Source: Atopobiaceae bacterium
GTDB taxonomy: Bacteria > Actinomycetota > Coriobacteriia > Coriobacteriales > Atopobiaceae
Direction: 5' to 3'
Assembly (NCBI GenBank): GCA_022655215.1
Contig: JALCUE010000003.1
Coordinates: 1-64,000, forward strand
Length of the DNA: 64,000 nucleotides
In this document: positions 1 to 7,501 of the stretch, piece after piece
Layout of the letters: each line of letters begins with the position of its first letter
Position numbering within the stretch: position 1 is the stretch's first letter
The notes under the pieces: generated by a model
Told to the model about the DNA's origin: nothing
The model's input: the letters and a program-made list of their open reading frames with translations, nothing else
The model's database searches: none
Program-made: the position numbers and the translations under genes

Positions 1-79
1 CCCGGCGGACGTCCTGCTCGAGCACTACGGGCTCGACGGCGCGGGCATCGCCCGCCAGGTGGAGGACTTCCTGGCGTAG
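1..79 (+). CDS. C-terminal end of a probable transketolase (5' part outside window)
   Basis: An open frame enters from the left edge in frame 2 and stops at TAG 77-79, giving 25 residues that start PADVLLEHYGLDGAG and end VEDFLA. The 'LLEHYGLDGAGIARQV' pattern resembles the last helix of transketolase/DXS-type thiamine enzymes, where a 'xxLFexfGlta..i' segment closes the protein. Only the tail is visible, so the assignment rests on that short similarity. It could be another member of the transketolase C-terminal family. A 210-bp gap with a promoter separates it from ftsE. Confidence 0.45.
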   Translation, partial: PADVLLEHYGLDGAGIARQVEDFLA

Positions 80-215
80 GGCGAGCCCCACGTCTCCCGG
101 AAACCCACGCGGTCCCGCAGGTCGTCAGGCCTGCGGGGCCGCGTCGCTCTCTCGGGACCTCGCCTGCGCCCGACCCCGTGCGTTCGCAACATCTGCACGA
201 ATAACCCCTGCTCAT

Positions 216-244
216 TTGGTCAGATGTCCTCTCTTTGCTACTAT
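216..244 (+). promoter_or_regulatory. Promoter of ftsEX (extended -10)
   Basis: TTGGTC (216-221), a 17-base spacer and TACTAT (239-244) form a sigma-A type promoter. TG at 236-237, one base before the -10, makes it an extended -10. Transcription would start near 250, about 40 bases before the ftsE GTG. Confidence 0.6.
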
Positions 245-289
245 TACGAACGAATCTGTCTGCCTATCGCGCGAAAAAAGGAGCATTAA

Positions 290-1279
290 GTGGCCAACCA
301 CTTCCGCAGCAGCGAGGGACAGGAAGGGAGCGTGCAGGGGGAGGACCTGGGGACCGATCAGGACATGGCGGCCTCGAACGAGCCCATCCCCACGCAGGAC
401 GCCCCCGCAGCCCAGCAGCCCCAGCAGTCGGTGGAGCCCGACTCGGTGCCGGACCTCGAGCCCGTGCAGGCCGTGACGGCCTCCGCACCCGCCGACCCGT
501 CCGAGCAGCCTGGCTTCACGAGCGTCTTCGCCCCTCTCGGCAACGACGACGCGCAGCCCGTCTCACATGGCGGCTCTCCCGTCATCTCGCTCAAGAACGT
601 CTCGATGGTCTATCCCGCCCAGCCCAACAAGCCGGCGCTCGAGGACCTCAACGTGGACATCTATCCCGGTGAGTTCGTCTTCATCGTCGGCCATTCCGGC
701 TCGGGCAAGTCCACGTTCCTGAAGCTCCTCACCCGCGAGATCAAGGCCACCCACGGCGAGGTCATCGTCGCCGGCCAGGACCTCACGGGCATGAAGAACT
801 GGAAGGTGCCCTACCTCCGTCGCCAGATCGGCTGCGTGTTCCAGGACTTCAAGCTGCTCACCGACAAGACCATCTACGAGAACGTCGCCTTCGCCCTCGA
901 GTGCATCGGCAAGCCGCGTTCGATCGTCAAGGCCCAGGTCCCCGAGGTGCTCAGGCTCGTTGGTCTCGGTGAGAAGATGGACAAGTTCCCCGACCAGCTC
1001 TCCGGCGGAGAGCAGCAGCGTGTCTCCGTGGCCCGCGCCATGGTGAACAGGCCGCCGCTCCTCGTCTGCGACGAGCCCACCGGCAACCTCGACCCGGCGA
1101 TCTCGCTGGGCATCATGAAGCTGCTCGAGCGCTTCAACCGCACCGGCACCACCGTGCTCATGGCCACCCATGACCGCGAGATGGTCGACTCCATGCGCAA
1201 GCGAGTCATCGCGCTCGAGGGCGGCCACGTCGTCCGCGACCAGGAGAGGGGAGGCTACGGTTACTATGGCGCCCTCTAA
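290..1279 (+). CDS. ftsE: Cell division ATP-binding protein FtsE with N-terminal extension
   Basis: This is the ABC ATPase that works with FtsX at the division septum to activate cell-wall hydrolases. The ABC domain runs from about residue 99 to the end: Walker A GHSGSGKST at about 134-142, signature LSGGEQQR, Walker B LLVCDEPTGNLDP and the H-loop in ATHD. FtsE is usually about 225 residues, while this protein has 329. The extra first ~95 residues are acidic and rich in Pro, Gln and Ala, with no recognisable fold. The GTG at 290 is preferred because GGAG (280-283) sits six bases before it. ATG 365 is an alternative start that would shorten the tail. ftsX overlaps its 3' end by 14 bases. Confidence 0.93.
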   Translation: MANHFRSSEGQEGSVQGEDLGTDQDMAASNEPIPTQDAPAAQQPQQSVEPDSVPDLEPVQAVTASAPADPSEQPGFTSVFAPLGNDDAQPVSHGGSPVISLKNVSMVYPAQPNKPALEDLNVDIYPGEFVFIVGHSGSGKSTFLKLLTREIKATHGEVIVAGQDLTGMKNWKVPYLRRQIGCVFQDFKLLTDKTIYENVAFALECIGKPRSIVKAQVPEVLRLVGLGEKMDKFPDQLSGGEQQRVSVARAMVNRPPLLVCDEPTGNLDPAISLGIMKLLERFNRTGTTVLMATHDREMVDSMRKRVIALEGGHVVRDQERGGYGYYGAL

Positions 1280-2192
1280 TTTCGGTTATTCGGTCCGTGA
1301 GGCCGGCCATCACTTCAAGAGGAACTTCGGCACCTGCTTCGGTGCAATCGTCACCATCTTCCTGTCCCTGTTCATCATCGGCATCTTCGTCATGGCCTCC
1401 GCGCTCATCGGGAGCATGGTCTCGAACGTCGAGAACCAGGTGACCATCCAGGCCTTCCTGTCGGACTCCGCCGACCAGACCGCCGTCGACTCGCTCCAGA
1501 CCAAGATCGAGGGCTGGGACAACGTCGAGTCGGTCACGTACAAGAGCAAGGACCAGGCCCTCGAGGAGTACAAGGAGACGATGTCGAACAAGAACGCGGC
1601 CGACGCCGTCGCCGCGCTCGACGGTCAGAACCCCGTGCCCGCCTCGCTGGTGATCAAGCTCAATGACCCCCAGCAGGTCGAGACCGTCGCCAACAAGCTC
1701 ATGGACGACTCGAGCTTCAAGTCGGTCGCCGATGACCCGAACGACATCAGCGCATCGGTCCAGTACGGTCAGCAGACGGTCGAGAAGCTCTTCAACGTCA
1801 CGAACATCATCCGCGTCATCGCCCTCGTGCTCGTGGCCCTTCTCACCTTCGTTGCGTTCGTGTTCATCAACAACACGATTCGCCTCTCCATCACGGCCCG
1901 CCGCCGCGAGATCGCCATCGAACGCCTGGTCGGCGCCTCGAACGGCTTCATTCGCGGGCCCTTCGTCATGGAGGGCGCGCTCGAGGCCATCATCGGAGCG
2001 CTCCTGGCCATCGGCGCGATCGAGGTCGTGCGCCAGGTGCTGCTGCCGAAGATCGCCAACAGCCTGCAGTTCCTCACGTTCGAGCTCTCGGCTGGCACGA
2101 TGCTCGCCACCTACGGCCTGCTGCTCGTCATCGGCGTCGTCATCGGCCTCTTCGGGTCGGCCATCGCCATGCGCAGGTACCTCAAGGTGTAA
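1266..2192 (+). CDS. ftsX: Cell division protein FtsX
   Basis: This is the membrane partner of FtsE, 308 residues from ATG 1266, with GAGAGGGGAGG just upstream inside ftsE. It has the FtsX layout: a cytoplasmic N-terminus, one membrane segment around residues 24-46, an extracellular loop of about 130 residues (FtsX_ECD), then three membrane segments. The last of these ends in a short basic tail (AMRRYLKV). The motif RRREIAIERLVGAS between the second and third membrane helices is typical of the MacB/FtsX permease domain. The 14-base overlap with ftsE implies coupled translation. An upstream in-frame ATG at 1170 lies deep inside ftsE and is unlikely. Confidence 0.93.
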   Translation: MAPSNFGYSVREAGHHFKRNFGTCFGAIVTIFLSLFIIGIFVMASALIGSMVSNVENQVTIQAFLSDSADQTAVDSLQTKIEGWDNVESVTYKSKDQALEEYKETMSNKNAADAVAALDGQNPVPASLVIKLNDPQQVETVANKLMDDSSFKSVADDPNDISASVQYGQQTVEKLFNVTNIIRVIALVLVALLTFVAFVFINNTIRLSITARRREIAIERLVGASNGFIRGPFVMEGALEAIIGALLAIGAIEVVRQVLLPKIANSLQFLTFELSAGTMLATYGLLLVIGVVIGLFGSAIAMRRYLKV

Positions 2193-2217
2193 CGTCATCC
2201 GCAAGGATCGACCTCGT

Positions 2218-2253
2218 GGGGCGACGTGGACGAGTCCGCGTCGCCCCTTTCTT
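2218..2253 (+). terminator. Rho-independent terminator after ftsX
   Basis: GGGGCGACG (2218-2226) pairs perfectly with CGTCGCCCC (2239-2247), with an inner GGAC/GTCC pairing in the loop. A T-rich run (TTTCTTCTC) follows. It lies between ftsX and the rnr start. Confidence 0.75.
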
Positions 2254-2266
2254 CTCGGGAGGGGAT

Positions 2267-4381
2267 ATGGGCAGGAGACACAAGGGCAGGGCTCGTGCGG
2301 CCAAGGACCGCACCCCCTCCGTGCGCCATACCCATGCCGCGGTGACGGGTGTCCTCCATGTGGTCAGGTCGGGCACGGCCACGGTCGAGACGGCGGAGGG
2401 CACGTTCGGTGTGGCCCCGGGAGGCCTGCGCGAGGGGATGAATGGCGACCTCGTGGGCGTCACGCTCGCGCGGAACAGGGGGAGCGAACCCAGGGCCTAC
2501 GTCCAGGGAGTGCTCCAGCGTGCCGTGACCACCTTCCTCGGCACCTTCGGCGTCGCAGGTCCGCTGGGCGTGGTGGTGCCTCTGGACGAGAGGATCCGTC
2601 GCGACTTCTTCGTGCTGCCGGACGACGCGTCGGCCGAACGCGAGGGGGTCGGCGAGGGCGACGTCTGCGTGGCTCGCATCCTCACCTATCCCACCAGGAA
2701 CGAGGCGGGCATAGTCACGGTCGAGAGGCGCGTGGGCGCATCGGCCGAGCTCGACATGGGCGTGGAGGGCGTCATCGCCTCCTATGACCTCCCGTCGCGC
2801 TTCCCCGACCGCGTGGCCGAGCAGGCCGACTCGATCGTCGCCGACGTCGCCGGGGCACTCGCCTCCGAGCCTGGCCGCAAGGACCTGCGCGACGTCCCCT
2901 GCGTGACCATCGATCCCGCCTCCGCCCGTGACTTCGACGACGCGGTGTCGTGCGAGCGCACCGCTGACGGTGGATACGAGCTCGGGGTCCATATCGCCGA
3001 CGTGACCCACTACCTCGGCTGGGACACCCCCGCCGACGTCGAGGCCCGCGCCCGCACCTGCTCCGTCTACCTCGTCGACCGCGTCATCCCCATGCTCCCG
3101 GAGAGGCTCTGCGACGACGTGTGCTCGCTCATGCCCGACTCTGATCGCCTCGCCATGAGCGTGACCATGCGTCTCACGGCGACGGGGGAGGTCGTCTCGG
3201 CCGAGGCCAGCACCTCGGCCATCCACTCCGTGGCCCGACTCGACTACGACCTCGTCCAGGACCTCCTCGAGGGGAGTGCCACGGCCGTCGACCTGCCCTG
3301 CTCGGACTCCGTGAGGGAGACGGTCGCGACCGAGCTCGCACTCCTCGACGAGCTGGCCCAGAAGAGGGTCCGCGTCCGTGCGCGCCGCGGTGCGATCGAC
3401 TTCGACACGCAGGAGGCCAAGGTCACCCTCGACGCCGAGGGACATCCCGTAGGCGTCGAGGTCAGGGAGAAGACACGTGCCACCAGCCTCGTCGAGGAGG
3501 CGATGCTGCTCGCCAACGAGAGCGTCGCGCGCATGCTCGCCGACTCCGAGACGCCCGCGGCGTTCCGCGTCCACGAGCAGCCGAGCCCCGACACGCTGGC
3601 CACGACGCTGCCGATCCTCCGTGAGCTGGGGATCGCCCAAGGCGACCAGCTCGAGCGCATACACGCCGGGGACCCCTTCGCCATCCAGGACGCACTCGCG
3701 CGCGCGGCTGGCACCGACGGGGAGTACCTCGCCGAGACGCTGCTGCTGAGGGCCATGAAACGAGCGGTCTACCTGCCCACGAACCAGGGGCACTATGCCC
3801 TCGCGGCGACGGCGTACTGCCACTTCACCTCGCCCATCAGGCGCTATCCGGACGTGATCGTGCATCGTGCCCTGAAGGCGCTGCTTACCCGACGCGTCGA
3901 GGCGCCGTCGTCCAAGGGCGGCGTGCGCGAGCAGTCCGCGCTTCTGCCGCAGCTGTGTCGCACCTGCTCGGAGAGGGAGAGGGTCGCCGACGCCGCTGCG
4001 CGTGCCTCGCAGAAGGTCAAGATGGCCGAGCTCTACCTCGACCACGTGGGCGAGAGGTTCGCCGGCATGGTGGTGGGCTGCGAGCGATTCGGCCTCTTCG
4101 TCCGGCTCGACGACACCTGTGCCGAGGGGCTCGTCCCCGTCCGCTCCATGGGGGAGGAGTGGTTCTCGTTCGACGAGGAGCACCTGAGCCTCACGGGGGA
4201 GTCCTCGGGGAGGTCGTGGAGACCGGGCCGCCGCGTGGTCGTGACCGTGACGGGCTGCAAGCCGGTCAGGGGCCAGATCGACTTCGCCCTCGTGGATGAC
4301 ACGACCGCGCCGGGCTCGTATGGGATGGACCCCGCGACGCCGTCGTCCTCTCTGGGTACAAGCAGGAATGGAACACGATGA
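2267..4381 (+). CDS. rnr: Ribonuclease R (RNB-domain 3'-5' exoribonuclease)
   Basis: A 704-residue RNase II/R family enzyme that degrades RNA processively from the 3' end. It has cold-shock/OB-like N-terminal segments, the RNB catalytic domain from about residue 210, whose metal site is seen in 'DPASARDFDDAVS', and the arginine-rich 'FTSPIRRYPDVIVHR' near residue 530. A C-terminal S1 domain spans about 595-670 (GMVVGCERFGLFVRL). The start is ATG 2267 behind GGGAGGGG; in-frame codons further upstream fall inside the terminator. RNase R works with tmRNA-SmpB on stalled transcripts, which fits smpB lying one gene downstream. Its stop overlaps ATGA at 4378, but the next gene probably starts at 4423. 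Confidence 0.93.
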   Translation: MGRRHKGRARAAKDRTPSVRHTHAAVTGVLHVVRSGTATVETAEGTFGVAPGGLREGMNGDLVGVTLARNRGSEPRAYVQGVLQRAVTTFLGTFGVAGPLGVVVPLDERIRRDFFVLPDDASAEREGVGEGDVCVARILTYPTRNEAGIVTVERRVGASAELDMGVEGVIASYDLPSRFPDRVAEQADSIVADVAGALASEPGRKDLRDVPCVTIDPASARDFDDAVSCERTADGGYELGVHIADVTHYLGWDTPADVEARARTCSVYLVDRVIPMLPERLCDDVCSLMPDSDRLAMSVTMRLTATGEVVSAEASTSAIHSVARLDYDLVQDLLEGSATAVDLPCSDSVRETVATELALLDELAQKRVRVRARRGAIDFDTQEAKVTLDAEGHPVGVEVREKTRATSLVEEAMLLANESVARMLADSETPAAFRVHEQPSPDTLATTLPILRELGIAQGDQLERIHAGDPFAIQDALARAAGTDGEYLAETLLLRAMKRAVYLPTNQGHYALAATAYCHFTSPIRRYPDVIVHRALKALLTRRVEAPSSKGGVREQSALLPQLCRTCSERERVADAAARASQKVKMAELYLDHVGERFAGMVVGCERFGLFVRLDDTCAEGLVPVRSMGEEWFSFDEEHLSLTGESSGRSWRPGRRVVVTVTGCKPVRGQIDFALVDDTTAPGSYGMDPATPSSSLGTSRNGTR

Positions 4382-4422
4382 CCGCCGTCGCGCATGCGGG
4401 TGACGACGTCTTGAGGAGACAC

Positions 4423-5328
4423 ATGAGTCAGACCGACATGACAGACCAGCTCCAGCGAGCGGAGGCCCTGCTCGCCTCGGGCCAGAGCGCCGAGGCTGCG
4501 AACCTCCTCGGCCGAATCGCCGAGGACGCCGAGGAGTACGTCGACCGCAACTGCGTGGCCACCGCCGACGAGCAGTGGTTCAGCTTCCCCACCGTCTTCG
4601 AGCGCCTTGCGTATCGCCGTGTCGAGAAGGACCCGCGCGAGCTGCATGACGTGGGCGAGCCACTCGACCGCATGTACGCCGACCTGGGATTCTCCCTCGT
4701 CCAGGAGGGCCATTACCCGGAGGCCATCGAGGCGCTCAAGAGCGCCGTGCGGTGGAACCCCATGGGGTGCGGGTATCGCCTCGACCTGGCGGAGCTCTTC
4801 CGCGTCATGGATGACATGCAGGAGTACCTCGCCCTCAGCTACTCGGTGTTCGAGCGTGCGAGCGACGTGCGCCACCTCGCGCGTGCCTACGCTAACTTCG
4901 CGCGCTGGTATCGCGACACGGCGAAGCCTGAGCTCGAGGCGGCCGCGCTCGTGTGCGGCCTCAGGCTCGGGACGGATGACGCGGCCCTGGCCGACCTCGC
5001 GGACGAGGCCCGCGGCGGCGACGCCGATCCCGCCTCCATGGACGAGGCGCACGCCTCCGAGCTCCTGGCCGGGGAGGGCATCCCCGACGGCGCCAACGCC
5101 GAGATCGCCATCTGCCTGCTCATGTGTGCGACCGACGCGGCCGACACGGGCGAGACCGGTCTCGCGACCTCGCTCACGCTCAGGGCCCGCGACCTCGTCG
5201 GCGCCGATGCGGCCGCCGCGCTGATAGAGCTCATCCACTCGAGCGACGCCGACCTCGCGGCGGAGGACGGCACGTCCGCGCCCGAGGACGGGACCTCCTT
5301 CTCGGCAGGCGATGGTCCCGATGCCTAA
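4423..5328 (+). CDS. TPR-repeat protein of unknown role
   Basis: A 301-residue soluble, acidic protein. Residues around 85-175 read as tetratricopeptide-like helices (a 'GFSLVQEGHYPEAIEALKSA' type repeat, then further helical pairs). The C-terminal ~50 residues are low-complexity Asp/Glu/Ala/Ser. ATG 4423 is chosen because GAGGAG lies five to ten bases upstream. An in-frame ATG at 4378 overlaps the rnr stop and has no such site. It sits between rnr and smpB and overlaps smpB by 17 bases, so it is co-transcribed with RNA quality-control genes. TPR domains mediate protein contacts, but no enzymatic motif is present and I do not assign a function. Confidence 0.8.
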   Translation: MSQTDMTDQLQRAEALLASGQSAEAANLLGRIAEDAEEYVDRNCVATADEQWFSFPTVFERLAYRRVEKDPRELHDVGEPLDRMYADLGFSLVQEGHYPEAIEALKSAVRWNPMGCGYRLDLAELFRVMDDMQEYLALSYSVFERASDVRHLARAYANFARWYRDTAKPELEAAALVCGLRLGTDDAALADLADEARGGDADPASMDEAHASELLAGEGIPDGANAEIAICLLMCATDAADTGETGLATSLTLRARDLVGADAAAALIELIHSSDADLAAEDGTSAPEDGTSFSAGDGPDA

Positions 5329-5794
5329 GCGAGAGCGCAAGACCATCGCGCGCAACCGCTCGGCCAGGCACGAGTACTTCATCGACGAGACGTTCGAGGC
5401 GGGCATCGAGCTCACCGGGACCGAGGTCAGGAGCCTCCGCGAGCGTGCGGCTCAGATCACCGACGCGTTCTGCCTCATCCGGAAGGGGGAGGTCTGGCTC
5501 CACGGCGTCCATATCCTGCCGTTCAGCCACGGCAACATCGCCAACGGCGACCCCGACCGCAAGCGCAGGCTGCTCTTCCACAGGAACCAGATCGACTACC
5601 TCGACGGCAAGCTCCGCACGAAGGGCATGGCGCTGGTGCCCCTCGAGCTCTTCTTCGACGACCACAACCGGGTCAAGCTGATAATCGGCCTCGCGAAGGG
5701 GAAGAAGCTCTACGACAAGCGTGATGACATGGCCAAGCGCGATGCCCAGCGTGACATCGAGCGTGCCCTGAAGGAGCGCAATCGCAAGGCGTGA
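5312..5794 (+). CDS. smpB: SsrA-binding protein SmpB
   Basis: Binds tmRNA and delivers it to stalled ribosomes in trans-translation. The 160 residues carry the full SmpB pattern: the N-terminal 'ARHEYFIDETFEAGIELTGTEV', the beta-barrel 'HILPFSHGN', and the basic C-terminal tail with 'GKKLYDKRDDMAKRDAQRDI', whose helix mimics the mRNA in the decoding channel. The start may be ATG 5312 or ATG 5321 (MPKRERKT); the second gives the commoner family N-terminus. It overlaps the preceding TPR gene, so translation is probably coupled. Its RNA partner ssrA is about 5 kb downstream on the other strand. Confidence 0.95.
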   Translation: MVPMPKRERKTIARNRSARHEYFIDETFEAGIELTGTEVRSLRERAAQITDAFCLIRKGEVWLHGVHILPFSHGNIANGDPDRKRRLLFHRNQIDYLDGKLRTKGMALVPLELFFDDHNRVKLIIGLAKGKKLYDKRDDMAKRDAQRDIERALKERNRKA

Positions 5795-5826
5795 GGCCAT
5801 CGGGCCTCTGGGAAGGGGACCAACCC

Positions 5827-6498
5827 ATGGATAAGAAGGCACTGTTCAAGTTCAGTTACGGCGTCTACGTGGTCTCGGCCACGGACGGGGAGCGCACGGG
5901 TGCCTGCGTGGTCAACACGGGCCTTCAGCTCACGAGCGACCCGTACCAGGTCATGGTGGCCATCAACAAGGAGAACAACACCTGCAGCGTGGTGCAGAAC
6001 GCCGGTCACTTCGCCCTCGCGGTCCTCTCCGAGAAGGCCACCATGGAGCTCGTCGGCCGCTTCGGGTTCAAGAGCTCCGCTGACATCGACAAGTACGAGG
6101 GCCTCAAGACGGAGACCTCCTCGCTGTTCGACCCCTACACGCCCGAGGGTGCCTGCGCGGTCCTCTCGTGCGTCGTCGTCAACACGCTGGACGTGGGCAC
6201 GCACATCCTGTTCGTGGGCGAGGTCACCGATGCCAAGGTCCTCACGGCCGACAAGCCCATGACCTACGAGTACTATCACACGGTCCTGCGCGGCAAGACC
6301 CCGCCCAAGGCCAGCGCCTACGTCGAGGGCGCCGATGCGAGCGAGCAGCCGGCGGCGGGCTCCGGCGACGGCAAGCTGCACCACTTCCGCTGCATGGTGT
6401 GCGGCTACGTCTACGAGACCGAGCTCACCGAGCTCCCCGACGACTTCACCTGTCCCATGTGCGGTGTGGGCAAGGACAAGTTCGAGCAGGTCGACTAG
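5827..6498 (+). CDS. Flavin reductase-rubredoxin fusion (high-molecular-weight rubredoxin)
   Basis: A 223-residue two-domain redox protein. Residues 1 to ~165 form an FMN-binding split-barrel flavin reductase domain (SYGVYVVSATDGERTGACVVNT). After an Ala/Gly linker, residues ~180-223 form a rubredoxin with CMVCGYVY and CPMCGVG as the Fe(Cys)4 site. Such fusions (Hrb type, known from Moorella and other anaerobes) pass electrons from NAD(P)H to rubredoxin-dependent partners such as flavo-diiron oxygen or NO reductases. The start is ATG 5827 after GGAAGGGG; the longer frame from 5791 adds only a non-conserved leader. No flavo-diiron protein is in the window, so its acceptor is unknown. Confidence 0.88.
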   Translation: MDKKALFKFSYGVYVVSATDGERTGACVVNTGLQLTSDPYQVMVAINKENNTCSVVQNAGHFALAVLSEKATMELVGRFGFKSSADIDKYEGLKTETSSLFDPYTPEGACAVLSCVVVNTLDVGTHILFVGEVTDAKVLTADKPMTYEYYHTVLRGKTPPKASAYVEGADASEQPAAGSGDGKLHHFRCMVCGYVYETELTELPDDFTCPMCGVGKDKFEQVD

Positions 6499-6644
6499 CC
6501 GGACGCGTTCTGCTCGCCCCGCCGGACGGTGGCTCCTGCGTCAAACGTCACCATCTATGTAGCAATTGAGGGCGACGTGGGATAGGATGGGGGAGACGGG
6601 CCTGATGCGTCCGTCCCTGACACGAGATCGTTTTGGAGGCACAT

Positions 6645-6785
6645 ATGTCTGACGAGAAGACGTACACGTTCCGCTGCACCGTCTGTGGCTACGAGGTCAC
6701 GGTCGACACCCCCGAGCTCCCCGAGGACTACGTCTGCCCCATGTGCGGCGTGGGTCCGGACATGTTCGAGCTGGTCGAGGAGTAG
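6645..6785 (+). CDS. Small rubredoxin-like protein
   Basis: A 46-residue protein consisting of a single rubredoxin domain: CTVCGYEV at residues 11-18 and CPMCGVG at 31-37 supply four cysteines for one iron. It lacks the central aromatic-rich segment of a standard 52-54 residue rubredoxin, so it is a short variant, close in sequence to the rubredoxin module of the upstream fusion. GGAGG (6635-6639) lies five bases before ATG 6645. The 146-base gap after the fusion gene suggests its own transcript or a processed one. It probably carries one electron at a time in oxidative-stress reduction (inference). Confidence 0.85.
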   Translation: MSDEKTYTFRCTVCGYEVTVDTPELPEDYVCPMCGVGPDMFELVEE

Positions 6786-6832
6786 GCAGGTCGGCACCAT
6801 CCCTTCCGGGGTGGGTCCGTCATGTTCTCAAG

Positions 6833-6868
6833 GAGAGGGTCGCCGGCGATGACGTCGGCGGCCCTCTC
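6833..6868 (+). terminator. Strong hairpin after the small rubredoxin gene
   Basis: GAGAGGGTCGCCG (6833-6845) pairs with CGGCGGCCCTCTC (6856-6868), 13 base pairs with one G-U. No T-run follows, so it may end or stabilise the rubredoxin transcript rather than act as a classic intrinsic terminator. Confidence 0.45.
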
Positions 6869-6915
6869 GCCATGCGTCGGCATCGTCTCCATCGCATATA
6901 TGTATCTGGTGTGGT

Positions 6916-6961
6916 GACAGTTATTGTCGTCCAATACTGTAACCATGCGATGTACAGTTAT
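6916..6961 (+). promoter_or_regulatory. Candidate Rrf2 operator: three ACAGTTAT-like half-sites
   Basis: ACAGTTAT occurs at 6917-6924 and again at 6954-6961, and an inverted relative (ACTGTAAC, reading GTTACAGT on the minus strand) lies at 6936-6943. ACTGT (6936-6940) and ACAGT (6954-6958) form a dyad. The array ends about 35 bases before the Rrf2 gene, the usual place for autoregulation. Confidence 0.45.
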
Positions 6962-6996
6962 CGCGTCAGGAGTGGGGACGGGTCAAGGGGGCTCAT

Positions 6997-7464
6997 ATGA
7001 ACAGTGACTTCGCGGTGGCGGTCCATGCGGTGGTGTACCTCGCCCATAGGGGCTGCGCCCAGTCGAGCGAGACCCTGGCCGAGAACATCTGCACGAACCG
7101 CGTTCGGGTCCGCAAGGTCATGGCACCTCTCGTCCGTTCGGGCATCGTGTCGGCGCGCGAGGGGGCCGAGGGCGGCTACGAGCTTGCCGCCGATCCGGAC
7201 GCGCTCACGCTGCTCGACGTGGCCGACGCCTTGGGGACGAGGTTCGTGTCGTCGACGTGGCACTCAGGAGACGTCGACTGCGAGTGCGTGATCTCGTCGG
7301 GGATGGGTCCGCTCCTCGACGCCATCTACGACGACCTCGACGCGTGCTGCCGGGAACGACTCTCGCACATGACGGTGGGCGCGCTCGAGCGGGAGTTCTC
7401 GCATGCGCAGGAGCAGGGAAGGCACATAGACACGGCGGCGGCCGAGAAGATCATTGTCAGGTAG
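6997..7464 (+). CDS. Rrf2-family transcriptional regulator
   Basis: A 155-residue Rrf2-type winged-helix regulator. The family start 'MNSDFAVAVHAVVYLAHRG', the recognition helix region (NRVRVRKVMAPLVRSGIV) and the wing (AREGAEGGYELA) are clear. Rrf2 proteins sense redox, iron-sulfur or NO status through cysteines. Here Cys95, Cys97 and a Cys117-Cys118 pair lie in the C-terminal half, with Cys20 and Cys32 in the DNA-binding half. The spacing is not the IscR/NsrR cluster pattern, so a thiol switch is as likely as a cluster. It precedes a flavoprotein disulfide reductase by 37 bases and is its probable regulator. Confidence 0.85.
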   Translation: MNSDFAVAVHAVVYLAHRGCAQSSETLAENICTNRVRVRKVMAPLVRSGIVSAREGAEGGYELAADPDALTLLDVADALGTRFVSSTWHSGDVDCECVISSGMGPLLDAIYDDLDACCRERLSHMTVGALEREFSHAQEQGRHIDTAAAEKIIVR

Positions 7465-7501
7465 GCAAGGCGGCGCGAAGGCGCCCGGAAGGGAGATCGA
7501 C

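Noticed and set aside
1206-2204. Long minus-strand open frame opposite ftsX, and similar frames opposite rnr, tsaD, groEL and nnr
   Set aside because: High-GC coding DNA leaves antisense frames open; these translate to His/Asp/Arg/Gly-rich text with no family pattern, while the plus-strand genes are unmistakable.
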